A stretch of DNA of 64,000 nt from Stenotrophomonas maltophilia (lineage in GTDB: Bacteria; Pseudomonadota; Gammaproteobacteria; Xanthomonadales; Xanthomonadaceae). The stretch spans positions 590,501 to 654,500 of the forward strand of contig NZ_CP029773.1 of the NCBI RefSeq assembly GCF_003205835.1, written 5' to 3'. The notes beneath the pieces are model-generated. The model searched no databases and was not told the DNA's origin. It worked only from the letters and a program-made list of their open reading frames with translations. The position numbers and the translations under genes were made by a program. This document shows positions 28,343-37,481 of this stretch, piece after piece (position 1 is the first letter of the stretch; each line of letters opens with the position of its first letter).

Positions 28343-28786
28343 ATGATTGCTTCCCGTCGACCGATCCGCCTTTCCTTCACCGCCGCGCGCAACCAGTCGG
28401 GCATGAGCCTGCTGGAAATCATCATCGTCATCGTGCTGATCGGCGCGGTGCTGACCCTGGTCGCCAGCCGTGTGCTGGGCGGTGCCGACCGCGGCAAGGC
28501 CAACATCGCCAAGGCGCAGGTGCAGACCGTCGCCTCCAAGATCGACAACTATCAGATCGACACCGGCAAGCTGCCGGGTTCGCTGAACGACCTGGTGACC
28601 GCACCGGCCGGTGTTGGCGGCTGGCTGGGCCCGTATGCCAAGCCGGCCGATCTGAACGACCCGTGGGGCCACGCGCTGGAATACCGTGCGCCGGGCGAAG
28701 GCCAGCCGTACGAGCTGGTCAGCCTGGGCAAGGATGGCAAGGCCGGCGGCAGCAGCGTCGACGCCGACATCCGTTACCAGCCGTAA
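28343..28786 (+). CDS. xpsG: Major pseudopilin GspG (XpsG)
   Basis: 147 residues. Cleaved by prepilin peptidase after Gly in NQSG/MSLLEIIIVIVLIGAVL, with Glu at +5 and the following hydrophobic helix. The C-terminal domain shows the GspG signature DLVTAPAGVGGWLGPY and LNDPWGHALEYR with the calcium-site loop near DGKAGG. The leader is long (23 residues). The ATG at 28343 follows AAAGGA and is preferred over a frame opening inside xpsF. Confidence 0.95.
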   Translation: MIASRRPIRLSFTAARNQSGMSLLEIIIVIVLIGAVLTLVASRVLGGADRGKANIAKAQVQTVASKIDNYQIDTGKLPGSLNDLVTAPAGVGGWLGPYAKPADLNDPWGHALEYRAPGEGQPYELVSLGKDGKAGGSSVDADIRYQP

Positions 28787-28792
28787 ACCCGT

Positions 28793-29287
28793 ATGACGCA
28801 TTTCCTGCCGCGCCGGCTGCCACGCCCGCGCCTGCACGGCAGGCGCGCGGCAGGCCTGTCGCTGCTGGAAATGCTGCTGGTGATCGCGCTGATCGCTGCG
28901 ATCGGCCTGATCACCGCCGCAGGGCTGTCGCGCGGCTTCTCTGGCATGCAGTTGCGCAGCGCCGGCAAGGACATCGCCAACCAGCTGCGCATGGTGCGCG
29001 CACAGGCGATCGCCCGCGGTGAGCCGCAGCGTTTCGTCATCGAACCGGAAAAGCGGCGCTGGGAAGGCGCCAACCAGCGCCACGGCGAGGTGCCGGCACA
29101 GCTGCAGGTGCAGTTCGAAGGCGCCGCGCAGCTGGCCACCGCGCCAGGCCAGGGCGTGATCGAGTTCCACCCCGATGGTGGCTCCAGCGGTGGCCGCATC
29201 CGGCTGCAGCGTGACGATGCCGAATGGCGCATCGACGTGGGCTGGCTGACCGGTGAGGTCCGCTCCGGCCCCTGGCGGTCGCAATGA
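28793..29287 (+). CDS. xpsH: Minor pseudopilin GspH (XpsH)
   Basis: 164 residues. Prepilin cleavage motif RRAAG/LSLLEMLLVIALIAAIG, then a beta-rich domain (RFVIEPEKRRWEGANQ, GVIEFHPDGGSSGGRIRL) typical of GspH/FimT. It begins 6 nt after xpsG and overlaps xpsI by 4 nt (ATGA). In the complex GspH links the minor tip (I-J-K) to the GspG rod. Confidence 0.92.
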   Translation: MTHFLPRRLPRPRLHGRRAAGLSLLEMLLVIALIAAIGLITAAGLSRGFSGMQLRSAGKDIANQLRMVRAQAIARGEPQRFVIEPEKRRWEGANQRHGEVPAQLQVQFEGAAQLATAPGQGVIEFHPDGGSSGGRIRLQRDDAEWRIDVGWLTGEVRSGPWRSQ

Positions 29288-29709
29288 AGCGGCGCGCCCG
29301 CGGCTTCACCCTGCTGGAAGTGATCATCGCCTTCGCCCTGCTCGGGTTGGCGTTGACCCTGCTGCTGGGGAGTCTTTCAGGTGGCGCGAAACAGGTGCGC
29401 GACGCCGAGCTGCGCACGCGTGCGGTGCTGCATGCGCAGTCGCTGCTGGCCGAAGCCGGTGTTGCCTCGCCACTGCAGGTCGGCAGCCAGCAGGGGGACT
29501 GGGAACAAGGGCGCTACCACTGGCAGCTGCAGGTGCAGCCGTGGGTGGAGCCACGCGCGAACAATGTGGCGCAGGCACAATCGCAATCACCGGGTGCCCC
29601 CTGGTTGGCCGAGCTGCAGCTGCAGGTGCGCTGGGGCGACAGTGAGCGCGAGCAGCTGCGCTGGCGCAGCCTGCGCCTGTTGCCGCCGGACCTGGAGAGC
29701 GCGCGATGA
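29284..29709 (+). CDS. xpsI: Minor pseudopilin GspI (XpsI)
   Basis: 141 residues. Short leader with cleavage at MKRRARG/FTLLEVIIAFALLGLALTLL and Glu +5. The soluble domain is small and matches GspI in length. Forms the pseudopilus tip with GspJ and GspK. It overlaps both neighbours by ATGA. Confidence 0.92.
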   Translation: MKRRARGFTLLEVIIAFALLGLALTLLLGSLSGGAKQVRDAELRTRAVLHAQSLLAEAGVASPLQVGSQQGDWEQGRYHWQLQVQPWVEPRANNVAQAQSQSPGAPWLAELQLQVRWGDSEREQLRWRSLRLLPPDLESAR

Positions 29710-30338
29710 AGCGCCGCGCCGCGGGTTTCACTCTGGTTGAAGTGATGCTGGCCACGGTGCTGCTGGCCGGTGGCCTGGCCCTGGCGTTCGCCAGCGTGCG
29801 TTCGGCGATGGCGGTCAGCCAGCGCGGCGAGCAGATCGCTGCCGAGAGCGAACGCATGCGCGCAGTGGAGACCTTGCTGCGTCGGCAACTGGCAGGCGCG
29901 CTGCGTACGCCACTCGAAGCGCCCGATCCCACCCGCGAGCCGATCTTCTTCCAGGGTGAAGAAAGCCGCATGCTGTTCGCCGCCGATCTGCCGGGATATC
30001 TCGGACGGGGGGGATCGTACCTGCATGCACTGCAGGTTGATGGCCGCAGCGGCCAGCAGCGCCTGTTGCTGGACCTGGTGCTGCTGCAGGAAGGCGAGCG
30101 CATCGCGGAAAATCCGCCACGCCCGCCAGAAGTGCTGGTGGAGAACCTGAAGTCGGTGCAACTGCGTTATCGCGGCATCGATGCCAGCACCGGCCAGGTG
30201 ACCGACTGGATGCCGCGCTGGGACGACACCCGGCGCCTGCCGATGCTGGTGGAGATCCAGATCGTGCCGGCCAAGGGGGCGCCCTGGCCGACGCTGGTGG
30301 TGGCGCCGCGTGCCGGTGGCAGCGGAGGTGCACGGTGA
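29706..30338 (+). CDS. xpsJ: Minor pseudopilin GspJ (XpsJ)
   Basis: 210 residues. Leader MKRRAAG/FTLVEVMLATVLLAGGLAL with Glu +5, then the larger beta domain expected for GspJ (LRYRGIDASTGQVTDWMPRW, LPMLVEIQIVPAKG). Overlaps xpsI (ATGA) and xpsK (GTGA). Confidence 0.92.
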   Translation: MKRRAAGFTLVEVMLATVLLAGGLALAFASVRSAMAVSQRGEQIAAESERMRAVETLLRRQLAGALRTPLEAPDPTREPIFFQGEESRMLFAADLPGYLGRGGSYLHALQVDGRSGQQRLLLDLVLLQEGERIAENPPRPPEVLVENLKSVQLRYRGIDASTGQVTDWMPRWDDTRRLPMLVEIQIVPAKGAPWPTLVVAPRAGGSGGAR

Positions 30339-31198
30339 ACCGGCAACATGGCGCGGCACTGGTACTGGTGCTGTGGCTGATCGCATTGATGACCGCACTG
30401 GTCGGTGCGTTCGCGTTGAGCGCCCGTGTCGAGCACCTGCAGCAGCGGGTACTGGATGACGATGCGCGCGGCCAGGAACGTGCGCGCGCGGGTCTGGAGT
30501 ACGCGCTGACGCGCCTGTCCGCCGATCCGCAGCGGGCGCCGTGGCGCGCTGATGGCCGTACCTACCGCTGGCAGTTCGATGACGCCAGCATCGAGATCAA
30601 GGTGCTGGACGAGAACGGCAAGATCAACCTGAACCTGGCCGACGTGACCCTGCTGACCGCCTTCCTCAAGGCGCTGGGCGAAGACGAGGGGGCTGCGCGG
30701 CAGCTGGCCGGTGCCATCGTCGATTGGCGTGACGAGGACAGCCTACTGCAGCCTGGGGGCGGTGCCGAAGCGCCTGACTATGCGGCGGCCGGGTTGCCGT
30801 ATGGCCCGCGCAACAAGCGTTTCGAGACCCTCGGCGAGCTGCAGCGGGTGCTCGGCATGCGTGGGCCGCTGTACCAGAAGATGCTGCCGCACCTGACCCT
30901 GTACAGCCGACAGGCGCGACCCGATCCGCAGTTCGCCAGCGCCGTGGTGTTGACCGCGTTGGGCCTGGACGCGGATACGGTGCTGGCCCAGCGTGCCCAG
31001 CAGGAGCGTGATGCCGATTCCGCTGCCGGTGCGTCAACCCTTGCCAGCAGCAGTGGCACCTATAGTATCGAGTCCCGTGTCACCGACGGCAGTGGACGCC
31101 GGTCGGTGTTGCAGGCAGTGGTACGCAATGGCTCGGGCGGGGTTCCCGGGCGGTCCTACACAGTGCTTCGCTGGGAGCAGGGAATGACAGCAAGATGA
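30335..31198 (+). CDS. xpsK: Minor pseudopilin GspK (XpsK)
   Basis: 287 residues, GTG start overlapping the xpsJ stop. Leader MNRQHG/AALVLVLWLIALMTALVG lacks Glu at +5, as expected for GspK, the tip-most pseudopilin. The large globular insert is predicted helical (NLADVTLLTAFLKALGEDEG, FETLGELQRVLGMRGPLYQ), typical of the SAM-like GspK alpha domain. Confidence 0.93.
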   Translation: MNRQHGAALVLVLWLIALMTALVGAFALSARVEHLQQRVLDDDARGQERARAGLEYALTRLSADPQRAPWRADGRTYRWQFDDASIEIKVLDENGKINLNLADVTLLTAFLKALGEDEGAARQLAGAIVDWRDEDSLLQPGGGAEAPDYAAAGLPYGPRNKRFETLGELQRVLGMRGPLYQKMLPHLTLYSRQARPDPQFASAVVLTALGLDADTVLAQRAQQERDADSAAGASTLASSSGTYSIESRVTDGSGRRSVLQAVVRNGSGGVPGRSYTVLRWEQGMTAR

Positions 31199-32340
31199 CG
31201 GCTTGGCAGGACAGTCTGCGGCAGGTGCAGGGCCGGATCGGCCCGGGTGCCGGCCGTTTCCTGCGCTGGTGGCGGCAATCGCTGCTGGCCTGGGTGCCGG
31301 CTCGTTGGCAGTGGGCGCTGGGCTGGGCACAGGCGCGCCTGCTGCTGCAGCGCGAGGGCGACCAGCTGCAGGTCTGGCGTGAGGCAGGCGAGCGTCGCGA
31401 GCCAGTGGCGCGCCTGCCGTGGCCGTTGTCGCCGGCTGAACTGGACCGGGTGCTGGAAGCGCGCCTGCGCAGCCTGCCGCGGCTGTGGCTGCTGCCGGCC
31501 AGCGATGTACTGCGTCGCCAGCTGCGGCTGCCCGCGGCGGCCGCCGACCGCCTGCGCGCGGTGGTTGGTTTCGAGATCGATCGGCAGACGCCATTCGAAT
31601 CCAGCCAGGTCAGCTATGACGTGCGTGAACTCGGCGTGGCCGGCGAAGGCCAGCTGCAGGTCGAACTGGTGGCCTGGCCGTTGCGCCAGCTGGAGGCCTG
31701 GCGCAATGACGTGGGCCAGTGGGCCGATGCGCTGGCCGGTGTCGATGCGATCGATGCACAGGGCAACACGCTGCAGGTGAACCTGCTGCCGCCCGCACAG
31801 CGCCAGTTGCGGACCGATCCGATGCGGCGCTGGAACCTGCTGCTGGCGGTGGCCGCCGTGGTGATGCTGGTGCTGGCCGGCCTGCAACTGCTCGACAACC
31901 GCCGCGCGGCGGCCGATGAACTGCGTGCACAGGTGGAACGCAGTGCACGCAGTGCGCGCGGCGTGGCCAGCGAACGTGCGCAGCTGCAGGCGCTGATCGA
32001 TGGTGCGGCGTTCCTGGAAAAGCAGCGCAGCCAGCGCGCCGGGACGGTGGAGATCTGGACCGAGCTGACCCGGCGCCTGCCGGAGGGCACCTACCTGGAA
32101 AAGCTGGCCATCGAGAGCAACAACCTGCAGTTGATCGGGCTCAGCCGCGAGGCCTCGCAGCTGGTGCAGCTGCTGCAGGACGCGCCGCAGTGGCGCAAGG
32201 TCAACCTGACCGGTGTGCTGCAGGCCGATGGCGCCGCCAGTGGCCGCGACCGCTTCACCATGACCGCTGAGCTGCAGCCGTTGCCGGCAGCGGCCCCGAC
32301 CCGGGAGGCGGCCGATGCCGATGCCAAGCGCACGCCGTGA
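31195..32340 (+). CDS. xpsL: Type II secretion assembly protein GspL (XpsL)
   Basis: 381 residues. Cytoplasmic actin-like domain (about 1-215) that recruits the ATPase GspE, one membrane helix (about 219-237, NLLLAVAAVVMLVLAGLQLL), then a periplasmic coiled part and ferredoxin-like domain (ELTRRLPEGTYLEKLAIES). The length and layout resemble PilN/GspL fusions. Overlaps xpsK by 4 nt and xpsM by 26 nt. Confidence 0.9.
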   Translation: MTAWQDSLRQVQGRIGPGAGRFLRWWRQSLLAWVPARWQWALGWAQARLLLQREGDQLQVWREAGERREPVARLPWPLSPAELDRVLEARLRSLPRLWLLPASDVLRRQLRLPAAAADRLRAVVGFEIDRQTPFESSQVSYDVRELGVAGEGQLQVELVAWPLRQLEAWRNDVGQWADALAGVDAIDAQGNTLQVNLLPPAQRQLRTDPMRRWNLLLAVAAVVMLVLAGLQLLDNRRAAADELRAQVERSARSARGVASERAQLQALIDGAAFLEKQRSQRAGTVEIWTELTRRLPEGTYLEKLAIESNNLQLIGLSREASQLVQLLQDAPQWRKVNLTGVLQADGAASGRDRFTMTAELQPLPAAAPTREAADADAKRTP

Positions 32341-33034
32341 CCGCTGGCTGGCGCTGGCGCTGCTGCTGGCAGTGCTGGGCCTGGCCTACCTCCTGCTGGT
32401 GCACCCGTGGTTCACCCAGCCGTTGCGCGAGATCGATGCCGATGTCGCGGCGCTGCGCGAGCGCGAGTCGCGTGTGCAGGCACAGCTGCAGCAGCAGCCG
32501 CAGATCGAACAGCGCCTGCGTGCCACCCGTGAAGCCTTGCAGCAACGGCCGGGCTTCCTGCGTGAGGCCACTGCCGAGGCCGCCGCCGCCGCGCTTGGTG
32601 CCAAGCTGCAGGATGCGGTGGCGATGGCCAGCCCGGGCAACCGCAGCTGCACCATCAGCAACCGCACGCCGCTCACCGACAACCGGCGCGACGCCGAGTT
32701 CGTACGCGTCGCCATGCAGGTGCGCCTGCGCTGTGGCGTGGCCGAACTGGCCACCGTGCTGCACAGCCTGGAAACCGGCAGCCCACGCTTGTTCGTCGAC
32801 AACCTCAACCTGATCGCGCAGCGCTTCCAGCAGTCGCCCAACGAGTCCGGGCTCGGCCTGGACGTGTCGTTCGAACTGGCCGGTTACCTGCTGCCCGGTG
32901 CTGCGGCCGATGGCGCTGCGCCGGCACCTGCAGCCGAACCGGGCACGGCGCCGCAACCGCCTTCGGCCACACCTTCACCGGCCGCCGCACCGGCTGCGCC
33001 GGAAGAAGGGCAGGAGGTGGCCGATGAAACTTGA
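32315..33034 (+). CDS. xpsM: Type II secretion assembly protein GspM (XpsM)
   Basis: 239 residues. A single N-terminal membrane helix (about 10-28, WLALALLLAVLGLAYLLLVH) followed by a predicted coiled coil (about 40-85) and a periplasmic ferredoxin-like domain; the C terminus is a Pro/Ala-rich tail. Works with GspL in the inner-membrane platform. GGAGG stands 6 nt before the chosen ATG, which overlaps the end of xpsL. Confidence 0.9.
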   Translation: MPMPSARRDRWLALALLLAVLGLAYLLLVHPWFTQPLREIDADVAALRERESRVQAQLQQQPQIEQRLRATREALQQRPGFLREATAEAAAAALGAKLQDAVAMASPGNRSCTISNRTPLTDNRRDAEFVRVAMQVRLRCGVAELATVLHSLETGSPRLFVDNLNLIAQRFQQSPNESGLGLDVSFELAGYLLPGAAADGAAPAPAAEPGTAPQPPSATPSPAAAPAAPEEGQEVADET

Positions 33035-33809
33035 GCAGATCAGCCTGCGCACCGGCTTCCTGCTGGCTCTGGCCGGCTGGGCGGCGGCGGTCTGGCTGGC
33101 CACCGGCTTTGGCCTCGGCAGCCAGCTGCCCGGCACCGACGGTGATGCCGACACGGCGCCCTCGCTGCCAGCCCTGCCGCCACTGGCCGCCGAGCGCATG
33201 GCCAGCGCCGACAGTTACAGCGCCATCGGCGAACGTCCGCTGTTCGCCGAAGACCGCAAGCCGCGACCGTATCTGCTGGGAGGCAGCGAACCGGCCGCCA
33301 GCGCCGCGCTGCGCCTGACCGGCGTGCTGCTGACTGGCGATTTCGGCATGGCCACGTTCACCACCGAACAGAACCGTTCGCTGCGTCTGCGCCTCAATGG
33401 CGACGCCGTGGATGGCTGGCAGCTGGTGGGGCTGGCGCCACGCCAGGCCACGGTGATCGGCCCCGGCGGCAGCCAGGTGCTGGAACTGGCCGTGTTCAAC
33501 GGCCAGGGCGGCGAACCACCGACCGTACTGCGTGGTGCCAACGGCGCGCCGCCCGCAGGCGCGATCGTGGTGCCGCCCCCGGCGGGTGCTCCACCAGCAC
33601 CGTCCACGTCCGCAGCAGCTCCGCAGCCGCAGCAGCAGCCGGCTGGCGCCGTGCCTCCGCCCGCCGCTGCCCCACCTGCCAACACCAACGGCCCCAGCGA
33701 AGCGCAGATGCAGGCCATCCGCGAACGCATCCAGGCCCGTCGTCGCCAGCTGCAGCAACAACAGCAGCAACAACCGTCGCCGCCCCCGGGCGATGGCACC
33801 AACCGATAG
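33024..33809 (+). CDS. xpsN: Type II secretion coupling protein XpsN (GspC-like)
   Basis: 261 residues. N-terminal membrane helix (about 9-28, TGFLLALAGWAAAVWLATG) and a periplasmic HR-type domain (about 60-155: SAIGERPLFAEDRKPRP, LTGVLLTGDFG, VDGWQLVGLAP) like that of GspC, which connects the platform to the secretin. The last third is low complexity: Pro/Ala-rich, then a Gln run (QLQQQQQQQ). In Xanthomonas XpsN fills the GspC role. Overlaps the end of xpsM by 11 nt. Confidence 0.9.
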   Translation: MKLEQISLRTGFLLALAGWAAAVWLATGFGLGSQLPGTDGDADTAPSLPALPPLAAERMASADSYSAIGERPLFAEDRKPRPYLLGGSEPAASAALRLTGVLLTGDFGMATFTTEQNRSLRLRLNGDAVDGWQLVGLAPRQATVIGPGGSQVLELAVFNGQGGEPPTVLRGANGAPPAGAIVVPPPAGAPPAPSTSAAAPQPQQQPAGAVPPPAAAPPANTNGPSEAQMQAIRERIQARRRQLQQQQQQQPSPPPGDGTNR

Positions 33810-33818
33810 AGTGAATGC

Positions 33819-36020
33819 ATGAGCCTGCGTTTCCTTCCCTGGTCCTTTGCCCTCGCGCTGCTGGTCGGCTGCAGCACCGTGTCCGCGCCGCATGTGCAGC
33901 GCAAGGGCAATCTGTCGCCCACTGCCGAGGCCGGCCAAGCGGCCGGAGTCGCCGCTGACGCTGCCCGTGACGCTCAGGGCGCTCCGCAGGCGGTGATCCG
34001 TCGTGGCACCGGCACCATGATCAACCGCGAAGCGGCCCGCGCGCCGGCACCGGCACTGCATGGCGCCAGCACCGGTGAGGCGACCTTCAATTTCGAAGGC
34101 GAGTCGGTGCACGCGGTGGTCAAGGCCATCCTCGGTGACATGCTGGGCCAGAACTACGTGATCGCACCCGGGGTGCAGGGCACGGTCACGCTGGCGACGC
34201 CCAAGCCGGTGTCGCCGGCGCAGGCGTTGAACCTGCTGGAAATGGTGCTGGGCTGGAACAACGCCCGCATGGTGTACAGCGGCGGCCGCTACAACATCGT
34301 CGCCGCCGATCAGGCGCTGGCCGGTACCGTCGCACCGAGCACGGCGCCGGCTGCCAGCGCGCGCGGTTTCGAAGTACGTGTGATCCCGCTGCAGTTCATC
34401 TCCGCCACCGAGATGAAGAAGGTGCTGGAGCCGTATGCGCGGCCCAACGCCATCGTCAACGTCGACAGTGGCCGCAACGTGATCACCCTGGGCGGTACCC
34501 GCGCCGAGCTGGAAAACTACATGCGCACCGTCGAGATCTTCGACGTTGACTGGCTTTCGGGCATGTCGGTGGGTGTGTTCCCGATCCAGTCCGGCAAGGC
34601 CGAGCAGGTCGCCGCCGACCTGGAAAAAGTGTTCGGCGAGGAGAGCAAGACGCCCAGCGCCGGCATGTTCCGCTTCCTGCCGTTGGAAAATGCCAACGCG
34701 GTGCTGGTGATCACCCCGCAGGTGCGTTACCTGGACCAGATCCAGCAGTGGCTGGACCGTATTGATACGGCCGGTGGCAGTGCGCGCCTGTTCTCCTACG
34801 AGCTGCGCTACATCAAAGCACGTGACCTGGCCGAGCGCCTCAGCGAAGCGTTCGCCAGCAGTGGCAACCGCGGCGGCTCCAGCCCTGCATCGCTGGCACC
34901 GGGCGCGATGCCGTCGCAGCTGGGCAGCGACGGTGATCGTGGCATGGACAGCAACAACAGCAGCAATTTCGGTTCGACGTCGGGCAGTGGTTCCAGTGGC
35001 ACCGGCAACGGCAGCATGAACCTGCCGCAGCGCCAGTCCGGCAATGTCAGCGTCAGCCTGGAAGTGGAAGGCGATCGCGTGGGCGTGTCGGCGGTGGAGG
35101 AAACCAACACCCTGCTGGTGCGTTCGACCCCGCAGGCCTGGCGTTCGATCCGCGAGGTGATCGAGAAGCTGGACGTGATGCCGCTGCAGGTGCATATCGA
35201 AGCACAGGTGGCCGAGGTCGCGCTGGAGGGGGACCTGAAGTACGGCGTGAACTGGTTCTTCGACAACGCTGTGGCCGGACGGGCGCTGACCGGCGCATTG
35301 AGTGGCGTGACCCTGCCGGCGGCTGCCGGCGGCTCCTGGAGCAGCTTCGCCGGTGCCGCAACCGCCGGCGAAGGGCTGGGCTGGGCGTTCACCGGCCACA
35401 ATGGCGCAGCGGTGGTAAGCGCGCTGGACAAGGTCACCGATGTACGCCTGCTGCAGACTCCCTCGGTGTTCGTGCGCAACAACGCCGAGGCCACGCTCAA
35501 CGTAGGCGACAAGGTGCCGATCAACACCACCACGGTGAACACCGGTATCGGCGCCGGCACCTACAGCTCGGTGCAGTACATCGACACCGGCGTGATCCTG
35601 AAGGTGCGGCCGCGCGTGACCCGTGATGGCACCGTGTTCCTCGACATCGTGCAGGAAGTGAGCAGTGCCTCCAACGTGCCGGACAATTGCAATCCGACGG
35701 AGCGCAACTGCAACCCGCGTATTTCCACCAAGAAGCTGTCGACCGAAGCGGCGGTGCAGAGCGGGGACACCATCATGCTGGCCGGCCTGATCACCGACAC
35801 GGCCACCGATGGCAGCAGCGGTATTCCTGGCCTGAGCCGGATTCCCGTGGTGGGTGCACTGTTCGGGCAGAAGAGCCGCACCAGCCGTCGTTCGGAGGTG
35901 ATCGTGCTGCTGACCCCGAGCATCGTGCGCAACGGGCAGGAAGCACGCACCCTGACCGACGAGTACAGCCAGCGCTTCCGCGCGATGGAACCGCTGAACC
36001 AGCCGCGCGCAAAGAAGTAA
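33819..36020 (+). CDS. xpsD: Type II secretion outer-membrane secretin GspD (XpsD)
   Basis: 733 residues, 15-mer outer-membrane channel of the T2SS. It has a lipoprotein signal (LLVGCSTVS), N0 domain (about 90-165), N1-N3 domains (LQFISATEMKKVLEPYARPN, GVFPIQSGKAEQVAADLEKV, LRYIKARDLAERLSEAF) with a Ser/Asn/Gly-rich loop in N3 (about 345-405), and the C-terminal secretin domain with VPINTTTVNTG and SGIPGLSRIPVVGALFG. The lipobox means it can reach the outer membrane without a separate pilotin. Last gene of the operon, followed by a GCCGGGC hairpin. Confidence 0.95.
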   Translation: MSLRFLPWSFALALLVGCSTVSAPHVQRKGNLSPTAEAGQAAGVAADAARDAQGAPQAVIRRGTGTMINREAARAPAPALHGASTGEATFNFEGESVHAVVKAILGDMLGQNYVIAPGVQGTVTLATPKPVSPAQALNLLEMVLGWNNARMVYSGGRYNIVAADQALAGTVAPSTAPAASARGFEVRVIPLQFISATEMKKVLEPYARPNAIVNVDSGRNVITLGGTRAELENYMRTVEIFDVDWLSGMSVGVFPIQSGKAEQVAADLEKVFGEESKTPSAGMFRFLPLENANAVLVITPQVRYLDQIQQWLDRIDTAGGSARLFSYELRYIKARDLAERLSEAFASSGNRGGSSPASLAPGAMPSQLGSDGDRGMDSNNSSNFGSTSGSGSSGTGNGSMNLPQRQSGNVSVSLEVEGDRVGVSAVEETNTLLVRSTPQAWRSIREVIEKLDVMPLQVHIEAQVAEVALEGDLKYGVNWFFDNAVAGRALTGALSGVTLPAAAGGSWSSFAGAATAGEGLGWAFTGHNGAAVVSALDKVTDVRLLQTPSVFVRNNAEATLNVGDKVPINTTTVNTGIGAGTYSSVQYIDTGVILKVRPRVTRDGTVFLDIVQEVSSASNVPDNCNPTERNCNPRISTKKLSTEAAVQSGDTIMLAGLITDTATDGSSGIPGLSRIPVVGALFGQKSRTSRRSEVIVLLTPSIVRNGQEARTLTDEYSQRFRAMEPLNQPRAKK

Positions 36021-36030
36021 GGGGTTTACG

Positions 36031-36237
<207 letters not shown>

Positions 36238-36244
36238 GCTGTTG

Positions 36245-36358
36245 GTAGGTGTCGACCTTGGTCGACACGCTGGATCCACATCATGCGTGGAAGACGCTCC
36301 ATCGAAATCGAATATTTCGATATCTGTGAGATCTGAGCCGAGCATGGCTCGGCTCTAC
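36245..36358. repeat. SMAG-type palindromes between composite copies 3 and 4
   Basis: Forward SMAG GTAGGTGTCGACCTTGGTC with its partner arm to 36268; a decayed hairpin near 36273-36290; the dyad CGAAATCGAATATTTCG at 36303-36320; and a reverse-oriented SMAG GAGCCGAGCATGGCTCGGC with closing CTAC at 36335-36358. Confidence 0.75.
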
Positions 36359-36374
36359 AGAAAGCAATGCCCGG

Positions 36375-36580
36375 CAGATCGCAGGCAACTGTCGAAGGCG
36401 GGGTGGGTCCGGTTGCGGGGGTGTCCGCGGCATGGATGCCGCGGCCAAGCCCCCATGGACGGGTTTACGGCGTCCCCCGCAACCGGACCCACCCCGCCAT
36501 CCCCCAGGAACCCAGCTTTTGCTCCGGCTGTTGCTTCGGCTCTGGCTCTGGCCTCTGCGGGCGCCGGGTGCAACCCGGCC
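36375..36580 (-). repeat. Composite palindromic element, copy 4
   Basis: Reverse orientation. Arms at 36397-36421 and 36474-36498 are perfect over 25 bp and identical in sequence to those of copy 2. The 52-nt core (36422-36473) starts ACGCCGTAAACCCGTCC on the reverse strand with inner hairpin CCGCGGCAT/ATGCCGCGG as in copy 1. A degenerate hexamer tract (GCTCCG, GCTGTT, GCTTCG, GCTCTG twice) and a GCCGGG/CCCGGC hairpin follow. Confidence 0.86.
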
Positions 36581-36629
36581 GATACCCTCCCAGTGCTAGG
36601 CTGTGGCTACCGACAACCACGGAGGCGGG

Positions 36630-37481
36630 ATGGGGGCGATCGTGTTGTTGCCGCTGTGCGTGGACGATGCTGCACTGGATCGTTGCCTGGCTGCGCTGGA
36701 TGCCGGCACCGCGCCGGGAACCGCGGTCTGGTTGGCCGACGACGCGCAGACCGGGCCGCGTGCGCAGGCGGTGGTGGAACACTGGTTGGCACATACGCCA
36801 TTGCAGGCCGAGTACACCCGGCGCGCACGGCCGCTGGGCGAAGTCGCCCACCTCGATGAAATGCTGCGCGCCTGCGATGGCCTCGACGTGGCGGTGCTGG
36901 CACCGGACAGCATGCCGACACCGGGCTGGCTGCAGCAGCTGCAGGATGCCTTTGCCCGCGACGCGGCCATCGCAACCGCAACCCCCTGGTGCAACGCCGG
37001 TGAAACCTCCGCCTGGCCGCGCTTGGGCGAAATCAATCCCGAGCCTGAAGATCCGGACCTGCTGGCGCAGACCTGCGCGAGCCTGCCAACGCTGCACCCG
37101 GAGCTGCCGTCGGCGGTCACCCACGCGGTGCTGGTGCGTGGCAATGCGCGTCGTCGTGCCGGTGGCCTGGACGTGGACAGCTATGCCGGCTGGAACGCGG
37201 CGCTGGTCGACCTCAGCCTGCGCATGGCCGGATTGGGGTGGCGCAACGTGCTGTGCGAGACCGCCTTCGTCAGCCGGGCAGGGGAGGCGGTCAGCCGTGA
37301 CGGCGATCTCGAAGCGCTGGCCGCGCGTTGGCCGGGCTGGGTGCCTCGGTTGGCGGACTTCCTGATGCACGACCCGCTGCACGGGCTGCGCGCCGACCTG
37401 CAGCAGCGCATGCGGCAGGCGATAATGCCGAAGGAACAGGGCGACCTGTTCGTCCCGTCCGCGCCGGAGCCACCCGTTTGA
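36630..37481 (+). CDS. Family-2-like glycosyltransferase
   Basis: 283 residues. GT-A fold pattern: MGAIVLLPLCVDDAALDRCL (first strand and helix), DDAQTGPRAQAVV (nucleotide-binding region), LAPDSMPTPGWLQQLQDAF in the position of the usual DxD strand, and LVDLSLRMAGLGWRNVLCET resembling the (E/D)-xx-L-x-x-R-x-x-x-x-G motif. There is no classical DxD, so activity is uncertain. The ATG at 36630 is preferred because GGAGG precedes it at 36621-36625. Its stop overlaps the next glycosyltransferase, so the two probably act together, perhaps on a surface glycan. Confidence 0.72.
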   Translation: MGAIVLLPLCVDDAALDRCLAALDAGTAPGTAVWLADDAQTGPRAQAVVEHWLAHTPLQAEYTRRARPLGEVAHLDEMLRACDGLDVAVLAPDSMPTPGWLQQLQDAFARDAAIATATPWCNAGETSAWPRLGEINPEPEDPDLLAQTCASLPTLHPELPSAVTHAVLVRGNARRRAGGLDVDSYAGWNAALVDLSLRMAGLGWRNVLCETAFVSRAGEAVSRDGDLEALAARWPGWVPRLADFLMHDPLHGLRADLQQRMRQAIMPKEQGDLFVPSAPEPPV

